Shown here one piece after another: positions 32,455-40,443 of a stretch of DNA of 64,000 nucleotides (positions are counted from its first letter, which is position 1; each line of letters begins with the position of its first letter). Origin of the DNA: Bdellovibrionia bacterium (GTDB lineage: Bacteria > Bdellovibrionota > Bdellovibrionia > Bdellovibrionales > JAGQZY01); assembly GCA_030424715.1 (NCBI GenBank), contig JAUHWH010000005.1:62001-126000 (forward strand). The letters run 5' to 3'. The position numbers were made by a program, and so were the translations under genes. A model generated the notes under the pieces. That model was not told where the DNA came from. It saw only the letters and a program-made list of their open reading frames with translations, and did not search any database.

Positions 32455-35190
32455 TCACTTTGCCATTGCTGGTATTCGTTCAATCTTTTTATTTGTGTCG
32501 TTTTTCCACTCGCCGCTCACTTGCTTGTTTCTAGCAAGCTCCGACCACATGGACTTCTTGGTCAGGTCTTTCCAGGTTCTCAGTGCTTCTTTTTCATTGT
32601 TGGCATTAAAATGCAGTTCACCAAGATAGTATCTCTCTTTATCTAAGTTGTATTTTCCATCATACTCGGTGATTAGGGTTTCTCCCGTAGAAATCGCCTT
32701 CTCAGTCATTCCCTTGCTGCGATAAAGTTGAAAAAGTCGCGACAAAACATAAACCTGATCTTGCTCGCCTTTGAATTTTTCATAAAACTTCTCAAGAATA
32801 GAGAGCGCCTTATCGAACATCTCGTTTTTCTCATAAACTTCAGATAAAAAGACGTTGAACTTTTCTCTCTTCTCAGGATCTTCGATGGCCGACGAGTCGA
32901 CGAGATTGGCCGTTTTTAGAGCATCGCCGTATTTTTTACTGTCAAAAGAGAGTCTCGAGAGGGTGAAGTGAAAATCAACTTTAGATTGCGGATCAAGAGC
33001 CGAAATATTTTTTATACTTTTTAAGAGGCTGAGAGCCGTTTTCTTCTCGTCTTTCTCGTAGTGAGAGATCGCCTGACGAAGGTTTAATTCATCAAATGTG
33101 GGATAGTATTCAAAAACCTTTCTTTCTTTCTCTTCTTTCGTACCTTGCAAGCCCAGCATTCTCTTTTGAATCCGGCCATAAGACTCCAGCGCCTCATCGT
33201 AGAGATTCATCTTCTCGTAAGCCAGGCCTCTAAAGAATTGCACGTCCACACGACGCGACTTGCTGAGCCAGCTTTTTTGATGGCTTTCGATGATATCGAG
33301 GGCCTCGACGACTTTTCCCTTTTTAAGAAGATGCCTGACCTCGCCGGCGATGGCTCGCGAGATCCGTTTTTCAAACTTCTTGATATTGACTGGTTTAGGA
33401 TTGATTTGAAAATAGTTGATCAAGGTATTGGCCGCTTCAAGATAGTCCCCTCGGCCATAGAAGCCATCGGATATCATAAAAGCCGCAAACTCATCGACCT
33501 GATGCAGATCAATCGCTTTCTCCCGTTCTCGGATCTCTGCAATGGCTGTTTTCAATTCCTGATCTTTCATGTCTTTGAAACGCTGGCTCAGGCTGCGCAT
33601 CCGGGCAATAGTGCCCCCCATGCTGTTTCGAAAGCGAAAGAAACTTTCATTGTAGAAACCTTGGGCCGCCCGTTTGTCGTCTTTCAGCAACGTGATAATT
33701 TCCCCCACGCGAGTCAAAGCATAGGCACTGTAGGGATGGTTCGGGAATTTTTTGAAAAACTTCTTGTAGCTTTCTAGACTGATCGGATACTCGGCGAGGT
33801 TGAACTGCGCCTCAGCCTTGTTAAACAAGGCATTAGGAAAGCGCTCGGCATATCTTGGGTACTTCTCTAGCGCCTCGTTATAGCTGCGCTCTGCTCTTCG
33901 AAAGCTTTGCTTCAAAAAATAGATATCGCCCAGACGATAGGTGGCTTCGGCAGCGGTGTCTCTCTCGTCAGCATCGATCACTTGATCAAAAGCAACTCGA
34001 GCCCCCTCAAAATTGTTTAGATTCGCCAGTGAATCGGCGAGATAGATTTTTATATAGTTGTTAAACGGCGATTTTGGGTAGTTCTTCAAATAACGTCGCA
34101 GCATTTTTGTCGCCACAAAGTACTCACCCACATCATGGGCGAGCAACCCAGCATTGATCAAAGTTCTCTCAGCAATTCTAGAGTTGGGATATCTTTCGAT
34201 CAGCATCTTATATATGTCCATAGCTTTTGTTAAATACTCTGGACGCTTGTTCATCTTCCACAGCTCAACCCAGGTATCAGCCTCGACATAACTGAGAATT
34301 TCATCATAGGTTGAGGTGGGAAAAGTGTTTTTAAATATTTTTTTTGCTTTTATAAAAGCGGCGAAACTCCGCTGATTAAAGAGGTTCAGTAGCAGTCTGG
34401 CCTGTTTGTTCTCATCAGAGAATGATTTTCGAATCACATATTCTGGATGAAAGCTCTGCAACTCTTGCAGATGTGTGTTCTCAAGCTTGAGAAGAGGAAA
34501 GCGCAGGTAGATGTTCCCTTTGGCTTCGATGACTTTGGCCTCGAGGTCTGAATCACTAAAACTAGAGTTCCCGCCCAGGTTGCCGAAATCAAACAGTTGA
34601 TCGATGCTGTACTCTGGAGTGAGTGGAAGTGGCCCCTGATTTTTCGGCTGTTTTGGTGGCTGATTCACCGTTAAAAACTCAGCAAAGGCTGGCTTGCGAT
34701 TACCTTTCGGTGCCGTTTTCGACTTCGGTGGCGCAGCCTTAGCCAATTGCTCTGCTTTTTGCTTCTCTTTAATGTCGGCCAAGATATCGTCGTTCTCGAC
34801 AAATAGGTCCACAACTAAACTGTTTGGATCTTGCGTCAGGTAATCAAAACTCTCCACTCGAGAATCGGTCAGCATAATGACCAAGGTTGTTTTATTGGCG
34901 TGCTCATTATCGACATTTATTTTTTCAATGAGAATGTTTGAAAAACCTTCAATCAATGCCAAGCTGTCCCCACTCAGCTTTGGCAAGGTCAGGGTCATGG
35001 TGTTGTTTTGCTTTTTGAGTTGGTAGTCCCACTGTTTTTGCCCTTGGAACTCGAAATGAGCCATGCCGCCGACTCGCTCCACCTGGACCGAAACTCCATT
35101 GGAACGACGTCCTGTCTCGCCCCAAACGACTGATGGATTTCCGCAAGTGAAACCCACAATAAATAGAATAAAGTAAACCCGTACCTTCAT
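32455..35190 (-). CDS. Large exported tetratricopeptide-repeat protein heading the flagellar operon
   Basis: A 911-residue protein starting with a signal sequence (M-K-V-R-V-Y-F-I-L-F, cleavage near V-V-W-G-E). Residues about 25-130 are a beta-rich domain resembling AMIN-type cell-wall-binding modules (V-E-S-F-D-Y-L-T, L-V-V-D-L-F). A basic/proline linker follows, then about 600 residues of helical repeats with TPR periodicity (A-E-A-T-Y-R-L-G-D-I-Y-F, A-Q-F-N-L-A-E-Y, P-Y-S-A-Y-A-L-T-R-V-G). The ATG at 35190 is preceded by GGAG; a longer frame to 35247 would run through the sigma-54 promoter. It is eight bases before the activator gene. A periplasmic assembly or peptidoglycan scaffold for the flagellum is a reasonable inference, not established. 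Confidence 0.82.
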   Translation of the reverse strand: MKVRVYFILFIVGFTCGNPSVVWGETGRRSNGVSVQVERVGGMAHFEFQGQKQWDYQLKKQNNTMTLTLPKLSGDSLALIEGFSNILIEKINVDNEHANKTTLVIMLTDSRVESFDYLTQDPNSLVVDLFVENDDILADIKEKQKAEQLAKAAPPKSKTAPKGNRKPAFAEFLTVNQPPKQPKNQGPLPLTPEYSIDQLFDFGNLGGNSSFSDSDLEAKVIEAKGNIYLRFPLLKLENTHLQELQSFHPEYVIRKSFSDENKQARLLLNLFNQRSFAAFIKAKKIFKNTFPTSTYDEILSYVEADTWVELWKMNKRPEYLTKAMDIYKMLIERYPNSRIAERTLINAGLLAHDVGEYFVATKMLRRYLKNYPKSPFNNYIKIYLADSLANLNNFEGARVAFDQVIDADERDTAAEATYRLGDIYFLKQSFRRAERSYNEALEKYPRYAERFPNALFNKAEAQFNLAEYPISLESYKKFFKKFPNHPYSAYALTRVGEIITLLKDDKRAAQGFYNESFFRFRNSMGGTIARMRSLSQRFKDMKDQELKTAIAEIREREKAIDLHQVDEFAAFMISDGFYGRGDYLEAANTLINYFQINPKPVNIKKFEKRISRAIAGEVRHLLKKGKVVEALDIIESHQKSWLSKSRRVDVQFFRGLAYEKMNLYDEALESYGRIQKRMLGLQGTKEEKERKVFEYYPTFDELNLRQAISHYEKDEKKTALSLLKSIKNISALDPQSKVDFHFTLSRLSFDSKKYGDALKTANLVDSSAIEDPEKREKFNVFLSEVYEKNEMFDKALSILEKFYEKFKGEQDQVYVLSRLFQLYRSKGMTEKAISTGETLITEYDGKYNLDKERYYLGELHFNANNEKEALRTWKDLTKKSMWSELARNKQVSGEWKNDTNKKIERIPAMAK

Positions 35191-35230
35191 ATGACTCCAG
35201 CTCTTGGTAGAGCAATCCACATCTATATAA

Positions 35231-35247
35231 AGCACAATGGGTGCCAA
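35231..35247 (-). promoter_or_regulatory. Sigma-54 promoter of the flagellar operon
   Basis: On the minus strand the sequence is TTGGCACCCATTGTGCT. It has TGGCAC at -24 and TGC at -12 with exactly ten bases between the GG and GC dinucleotides, as sigma-54 requires. The expected transcript starts near 35221, about 30 bases before the TPR gene. Confidence 0.82.
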
Positions 35248-35367
35248 GAAAGCTGGAACCTATAGCCTTTGAGACGAATCTGGACCTAGAAATAATGGCA
35301 GCACAGTCAGTGATTTGACGATTGAGGAAGAAGCTTCCCTATGACAAAAGCCGAGGATTAAAATAAA

Positions 35368-35679
35368 TCATTCGCTAACAAAGCGAACTTTACGAACCCA
35401 AAGCTGACCCATATGGGTGTTTACCTTGGTGATGATTTCCTCTCTAAAAAATTGTAATTCTGTCAAAAGAGACGCATTGCTGACAGCAATCGTAAGCAGG
35501 CCACTCTGAAAGTCGACAGGTCGCGAGCAACGGCCAATGGCGCCACCAACGACCTCTCCCCACTGTTGCTCGAGACGATACCTCTGAAAGCCTTCCGATA
35601 GCGGTGACTTGCTATTTTCAAAGAGTCCTTGTAGGACTTGGGCCATTGAATCGAAGTTTTTATTTTTCCGTCTCTTCAT
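35368..35679 (-). CDS. DUF721/DciA-like protein
   Basis: A 103-residue protein of the DUF721 family, to which the replicative-helicase loader DciA belongs. Typical features: W-G-E-V-V-G-G-A-I at about 40-48, S-R-P-V-D-F-Q-S-G-L-L-T-I-A-V, then L-L-T-E-L-Q-F-F-R-E-E-I and a basic end (V-R-K-V-R-F). It is a KH-like fold with a helical tail. Its start is only 14 bases from the trmFO start on the other strand. DnaB loading is the known role of some members; for this short form it is inferred. Confidence 0.85.
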   Translation of the reverse strand: MKRRKNKNFDSMAQVLQGLFENSKSPLSEGFQRYRLEQQWGEVVGGAIGRCSRPVDFQSGLLTIAVSNASLLTELQFFREEIITKVNTHMGQLWVRKVRFVSE

Positions 35680-35693
35680 GGGGAAGGTATATC

Positions 35694-37073
35694 ATGGACG
35701 CAGGTAATCAGACAATTTCCATTGTGGGCGCGGGTCTCGCAGGCTCTGAAGCAGCTTTTCAACTCGCACAAATGGGATATCAGGTCGAAATTTATGAGAT
35801 GCGGCCAAAAAAAATGACTCCCGCCCACAAAACCGGAGACCTGGCGGAACTGGTTTGCTCCAATTCGTTTGGCAGCGTGGCCCATCATGCCGTCTCAGGG
35901 CAAATTAAGTGGGAAGCCGAAAAAATGGGCTCGATTATTTTGGAATCCGCGGGTATGGCCCGAGTGCCCGCCGGCCAAGCTTTGGGGATCGATCGGGTTC
36001 AGTTTGCAAAGCGAGTGACTGAAATCATTGCTGAACACCCTAATATCACTATCATCCCGAAAGAGATCCAAACTTTAGACGAGCTTCCACGCCCCGCCTT
36101 AATCGCCACCGGCCCACTGACCGGTGCGGCCTTGTCGACATCTCTGCTCGACCACTTCGGTGATGACTTTCTGTACTTCTTCGATGCCATTGCTCCCATT
36201 ATCGACGCCGATAGCATCGACATGAATACCGCTTGGGTCGGTGACCGCTATGGAAAAGGCAATGGAGACTACATCAATTGCCCTCTCACAAAAGAACAAT
36301 ACTACGAATTCATCACCGCCATCAAAGAGGCCGAGACCACCGAGACAAAAGAGTTCGAAAAAAACACCCCCTACTTTGAGGGTTGCATGCCCATCGAAGA
36401 GATGATTCGACGCGGAGATGAAACTCTGCGCTTTGGTCCCCTTTCTCCGAAAGGTTTAACGAACCAGCACAATCAAGAAAAAGCTTACGCCGTTGTTCAA
36501 CTGCGCAAAGAAAACAAAAACGGCACCTCCTACAACTTGGTTGGTTTTCAGACGAAGATGAAATACGGCGAACAAAAGCGTATCATTCAAATGATCCCTG
36601 GTTTAGAAAATGCCAGCTTTTTCAAACTCGGCAGCATTCATCGCAACCTCTACATCAACCCGACAAAGAAACTTAAAAAAACTTTGTGTAGCATCCACGA
36701 CTCTGAGCTCTTCTTTGCTGGCCAGATCACGGGAGTCGAAGGTTATTTCGAAAGCACCTGTATTGGTCTTCTCTGCGCCCGCTTTATGGACGCTCATTTA
36801 CAGAATCAGACTTTTCTTCCGCCACCTCCAGAAACGGCTCTCGGGGCTCTCTACGGAGCACTCACCAGTGAAGAGAAAGATCACTTTCAGCCCACAAACA
36901 TCAACCTCGGCTTGTTCACTCCGCTGGACAAAAAAGTGAAAAAAAGAGAAAAACGGGACCTTATCGTGCAAAGAGCTCGGCAGTATTTTGATCAGTGGTT
37001 TGTAGAAATACCCAAAACCTATCAAAGCCAAGCCTTTATTGTCGAAATGGCTGATGAACTAAAAAGCCTTTAG
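35694..37073 (+). CDS. trmFO: Methylenetetrahydrofolate-tRNA (uracil-54 C5) methyltransferase
   Basis: A 459-residue flavoenzyme that makes T54 in the tRNA T-loop with methylene-THF as carbon donor. The FAD Rossmann motif G-A-G-L-A-G-S-E-A-A is at 12-21, the conserved E-M-R-P at 35-38, and C55 in V-C-S-N-S-F matches the family cysteine (C53 in B. subtilis); a further conserved N-C-P-L is present. G-C-M-P-I-E-E-M and F-A-G-Q-I-T-G-V-E-G-Y are diagnostic. The start is the ATG at 35694, with GGAAGG six bases upstream; a longer frame to 35604 crosses the divergent dciA-like gene. It converges on glmS, 11 bases apart. Confidence 0.96.
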   Translation: MDAGNQTISIVGAGLAGSEAAFQLAQMGYQVEIYEMRPKKMTPAHKTGDLAELVCSNSFGSVAHHAVSGQIKWEAEKMGSIILESAGMARVPAGQALGIDRVQFAKRVTEIIAEHPNITIIPKEIQTLDELPRPALIATGPLTGAALSTSLLDHFGDDFLYFFDAIAPIIDADSIDMNTAWVGDRYGKGNGDYINCPLTKEQYYEFITAIKEAETTETKEFEKNTPYFEGCMPIEEMIRRGDETLRFGPLSPKGLTNQHNQEKAYAVVQLRKENKNGTSYNLVGFQTKMKYGEQKRIIQMIPGLENASFFKLGSIHRNLYINPTKKLKKTLCSIHDSELFFAGQITGVEGYFESTCIGLLCARFMDAHLQNQTFLPPPPETALGALYGALTSEEKDHFQPTNINLGLFTPLDKKVKKREKRDLIVQRARQYFDQWFVEIPKTYQSQAFIVEMADELKSL

Positions 37074-37084
37074 GGGCAAGTCGG

Positions 37085-38938
37085 TCACTCGACCGTCACC
37101 GACTTTGCCAAATTGCGCGGTTGATCTACATCATGTCCCAGTCGATCAGCCACATGGTAGGCCAAAAGCTGGACAGGTATCACCGACAGTAGACCACTCA
37201 ACATCCAATGACTTTCTGGTATAGACAGGTAGTGTTCGCTCATGGCTTCAAGCTCTTCATCTTGTCCCGTCCCAATAGAAAAAATCACACCGCCACGGGC
37301 CTTCGCCTCTTCGAGATTGCTAATCGTTTTATCGTAGTACTTGTCTTTTGGGCAAATCACCACCGCCACCATCTGGCTATCGACAAGAGCAAGAGGGCCA
37401 TGCTTCATCTCTCCAGCCGGATAGCCTTCGGCGTGCAGATAGGCCAGTTCTTTCATCTTTAAGGCCCCTTCCATGGCGATCGGAAAGTTGTGCCCCCTGC
37501 CAAGGTAAAGAAAGCCTTTGTAGTTCTTAAGAGTCTCTGCTGCTTGATTGAAAAAAGAATCATAGGAGAGCACGCCCTCCATCAAGCTCGGCAGTGAAAG
37601 CAGCGCTTCAACCAGTTGTGCTCTCTCGTCGGCGTTTATTTGATTGCGGCTTTCAGCAAGATAAATAGACAGAGTGTTGAGGACAGCCAGAGTGCTTAGA
37701 AAAGCCTTGGTACTGGCCACACCAACTTCAATTCCGGAGTTCATATACAGATGAAGGTTCGATTCACGATCAATGGTCGACCTTTTGGTGTTACAAAGGC
37801 TCATCGTCGTAAGGCCATTGTCTTTGGCCAGGCGCAAGGCCGCCAAAGTGTCAGCCGTCTCACCACTTTGGGAGATAAAAAGGGCAAAAGACTTTTTATC
37901 AAGGACCGGGTCTCGGTAGCGGAATTCACTGGCCACGTCCACATCCACAGGGATGCGCACCAACTGCTCGATTAAATACTTGGCATAAAGTCCGGCATAA
38001 TAGCTGGTTCCGCAGGCCACAATATAAATACGCTCCGCCCCCTGCAAGGCCTTGAGAGCCTCAATCTCTGTGGCCGCACCATCCAGTCCAAGGCGAGAGA
38101 CATCAATACTTTTTGTTTCAACGTCGATATAGGGGTTAAGAGCATTGGCTACGGCTCTGGGCTGCTCAAACATTTCTTTTAACATGTAATGCTTGAACCC
38201 CTTCTTGTCCGAGGTTGCAACAGAGATATCCACCACTTCCACCGGCTTACTGATCTCGACTCCAAATTGATCATAGAAAGTGAAGGTCGGCCCTTTGACT
38301 TTTACAATCTCAAAGTCATCAAGGTAAACCACTCGATTGGTCTGTTCGACAAAGGCCTGAACATCACTGGCTAGAAATACTTCGCCATCCCCTTGCCCTA
38401 AAATAAGGGGTGGGCCGGCTTTGAAAGCCAAAATGGTATCGGGCTCATTTTCACTCACCACTAAAATGGCATAGGCTCCTCTTAGTTTAGGAATGACTTT
38501 TTGAATGGCCGCCATAAGGTCCGCGCTATCGGCCAAGGCTTGAGCGATCAAATGGGTGACCACTTCGGTATCGGTCTCAGAGGTGAATTGAGCACCATTG
38601 GCGATCAATTCTTTTTTGAGTTCCGCATAGTTCTCGATGATTCCATTTTGTACCAAGCTCACGCCGTTGACTTTATGGGGGTGGGCATTTCTCTCGGTAG
38701 GGAGTCCGTGGGTGGCCCAGCGAGTGTGACCAATACCGATGCGTCCGTCAAAGTCGACTTTTGAAACTTTCTCTTCGAGCTCAGCGAGCTTGCCCGCGGC
38801 CCGATAAACCTTAAACTCACCAGCGTTGTGAATCGCCACACCGGCACTGTCGTAACCTCGGTACTCTAATTTTTTTAATCCGCTCAGCAGAATGTTCTTG
38901 GGGGCTTGGGGGCCAAAATAGCCGACGATACCGCACAT
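37085..38938 (-). CDS. glmS: Glucosamine-6-phosphate synthase (isomerising, glutamine-hydrolysing)
   Basis: A 617-residue enzyme making glucosamine-6-phosphate from fructose-6-phosphate and glutamine. The N-terminal glutaminase uses C2 (M-C-G-I-V-G-Y), with H-T-R-W-A-T-H-G and Y-R-G-Y-D-S-A-G motifs. Two SIS domains follow (from about 290 and 460), with S-Q-S-G-E-T-A-D-T and G-R-G-H-N-F-P-I-A. The C-terminal P-R-N-L-A-K-S-V-T-V-E is the family ending. It shares one base with the glmU stop (TAATG), so the two are an operon for UDP-GlcNAc supply. No glmS ribozyme-like leader is possible, since glmU directly precedes it. Confidence 0.97.
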   Translation of the reverse strand: MCGIVGYFGPQAPKNILLSGLKKLEYRGYDSAGVAIHNAGEFKVYRAAGKLAELEEKVSKVDFDGRIGIGHTRWATHGLPTERNAHPHKVNGVSLVQNGIIENYAELKKELIANGAQFTSETDTEVVTHLIAQALADSADLMAAIQKVIPKLRGAYAILVVSENEPDTILAFKAGPPLILGQGDGEVFLASDVQAFVEQTNRVVYLDDFEIVKVKGPTFTFYDQFGVEISKPVEVVDISVATSDKKGFKHYMLKEMFEQPRAVANALNPYIDVETKSIDVSRLGLDGAATEIEALKALQGAERIYIVACGTSYYAGLYAKYLIEQLVRIPVDVDVASEFRYRDPVLDKKSFALFISQSGETADTLAALRLAKDNGLTTMSLCNTKRSTIDRESNLHLYMNSGIEVGVASTKAFLSTLAVLNTLSIYLAESRNQINADERAQLVEALLSLPSLMEGVLSYDSFFNQAAETLKNYKGFLYLGRGHNFPIAMEGALKMKELAYLHAEGYPAGEMKHGPLALVDSQMVAVVICPKDKYYDKTISNLEEAKARGGVIFSIGTGQDEELEAMSEHYLSIPESHWMLSGLLSVIPVQLLAYHVADRLGHDVDQPRNLAKSVTVE

Positions 38939-40308
38939 TAGTTGTCTCCTCGAAACTTCTTGGCGTAGTCCTCTTTATTGACTTGTTTCGAACGCCCAAT
39001 GGCCAGCGCGCCGGCGGGTACATTTTTATTTATAGTTGAACCCGAAGCGATGATGGCATCATCCGCAATTTCCACGGGGGCCACCATTTGGCTATCACTC
39101 CCCACAAATACATTACTGCCAATTTTGGTTAGGTACTTCTTTTTGTCTGCGGCATAGTTACAAGTGATAACACCACAGCCAATGTTCGTGTTCTCACCCA
39201 CTTCGGCATCACCGAGATAAGCGAGGTGATTGGCTTTTGATTTGGCACCAAACTTTACTTTTTTCATCTCAACAAAGTTGCCAACTCTGGCTTCATTGCC
39301 GATCTCCGTTTCAGGCCGCAAGCGGGCATAGGGACCCAGCACGACCTGATCTCCTACTTTGGCTTTTTCTAAATAGGAGCCTGCTCGCACCTGCACACTC
39401 TGCCCCAATGTGGAATCTTGAATAAAGGCATTGGGCTCAACAACATTAAAAGGACCAAGGACAGAGCGTCCCTTGATAAAGGAGCCCGGATAAAGAATGG
39501 AGCCTGGTCCCACTTCCACATCCGCTTCGACATAAGTGTTTTCGGGGTCGATGATCATCACTCCGGCTTCCATTAACTGAAATGCCTTCTCGCGAAACAA
39601 GGCCTTGCTCGCCAGAGCTAACTCTTTTTGGGTGTTCACTCCAAAAGCCACTGCTGGATTTGAAATTTCAGCCACGACTTTTTCACCGGCTTCAATACAA
39701 AGAGACACCATATCAGTGATGTAGTACTCCCCTTGCTGATTGTTCGGATGAATTTGTAGAAGATATTTCTCCAAAGCGTTACGGGTGACAATGTATATGC
39801 CTGTGTTCACTTCTTTGATTTGCTTGGTCTCAGCTGACGCATCTTTTGATTCAACGATGGCTTTAACACTGCCCCCGTGCCGGACAATCCGACCAAAGCT
39901 ACCGGGGTTATCGAGCTCAGCCGTCAAGACCATCAGTTCGCAATCATTCTCTAGAAATTTTCGGTAAGCCTCTTGCAGATGATTGGAGGTGACCAGGGGA
40001 TGGTCTCCGTTCATGATTAAAATATGATCTCCCATGCTTGCCGGGTCAGCGGCCTTAACGGCATCGGCGGTCCCCTTTTGCTCTTTTTGTTTGCAACAGG
40101 TAATGCCTTGGGGCTCTAGGTACTGGCGCAACAGGGCCTCGCCGTATCCCACAACGACCCGCACCTCTTCGGCGCCACAGCCTCGGACGGCCTGAATCAC
40201 ACGGCTGATCATCGCCCCCCCAGCCACAGGGTGAAGCACCTTGGGCAAAGGCGAGTTCATTCGAGTTCCCTTGCCGGCGGCTAATACAATGGATGACAAT
40301 GTGGCCAT
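38938..40308 (-). CDS. glmU: Bifunctional GlmU: glucosamine-1-phosphate acetyltransferase and GlcNAc-1-phosphate uridyltransferase
   Basis: A 456-residue enzyme making UDP-GlcNAc for peptidoglycan and LPS. The N-terminal uridyltransferase has L-A-A-G-K-G-T-R-M at 10-18 and N-G-D-H-P-L for the usual metal aspartate; the C-terminal left-handed beta helix (from about 250) has hexapeptide repeats and the acetyltransferase region H-L-A-Y-L-G-D-A-E and G-C-G-V-I-T-C-N-Y. GAGGAG precedes the ATG. First gene of glmU-glmS; about 130 bases separate it from the divergent kinase gene. Confidence 0.97.
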   Translation of the reverse strand: MATLSSIVLAAGKGTRMNSPLPKVLHPVAGGAMISRVIQAVRGCGAEEVRVVVGYGEALLRQYLEPQGITCCKQKEQKGTADAVKAADPASMGDHILIMNGDHPLVTSNHLQEAYRKFLENDCELMVLTAELDNPGSFGRIVRHGGSVKAIVESKDASAETKQIKEVNTGIYIVTRNALEKYLLQIHPNNQQGEYYITDMVSLCIEAGEKVVAEISNPAVAFGVNTQKELALASKALFREKAFQLMEAGVMIIDPENTYVEADVEVGPGSILYPGSFIKGRSVLGPFNVVEPNAFIQDSTLGQSVQVRAGSYLEKAKVGDQVVLGPYARLRPETEIGNEARVGNFVEMKKVKFGAKSKANHLAYLGDAEVGENTNIGCGVITCNYAADKKKYLTKIGSNVFVGSDSQMVAPVEIADDAIIASGSTINKNVPAGALAIGRSKQVNKEDYAKKFRGDN

Positions 40309-40443
40309 AAAAGCTCCTCTTAGCAGAATCCCGCAAATCTAAGGTAAACCCCTAAAAAAAGCAACCTTGTGGCCCAGGCAACCCCCTTCTGTTGTTGAAA
40401 AAACACAGTCTCTATGACAGCATCAAATAAGGAGGAATTAAGG

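Noticed and set aside
35191-35247. N-terminal extension of the TPR protein to 35247
   Set aside because: It would run through the sigma-54 promoter and precede the signal peptide; the ATG at 35190 fits both.
38900-39000. glmS ribozyme/riboswitch
   Set aside because: glmS is directly coupled to glmU with a one-base overlap, leaving no leader.
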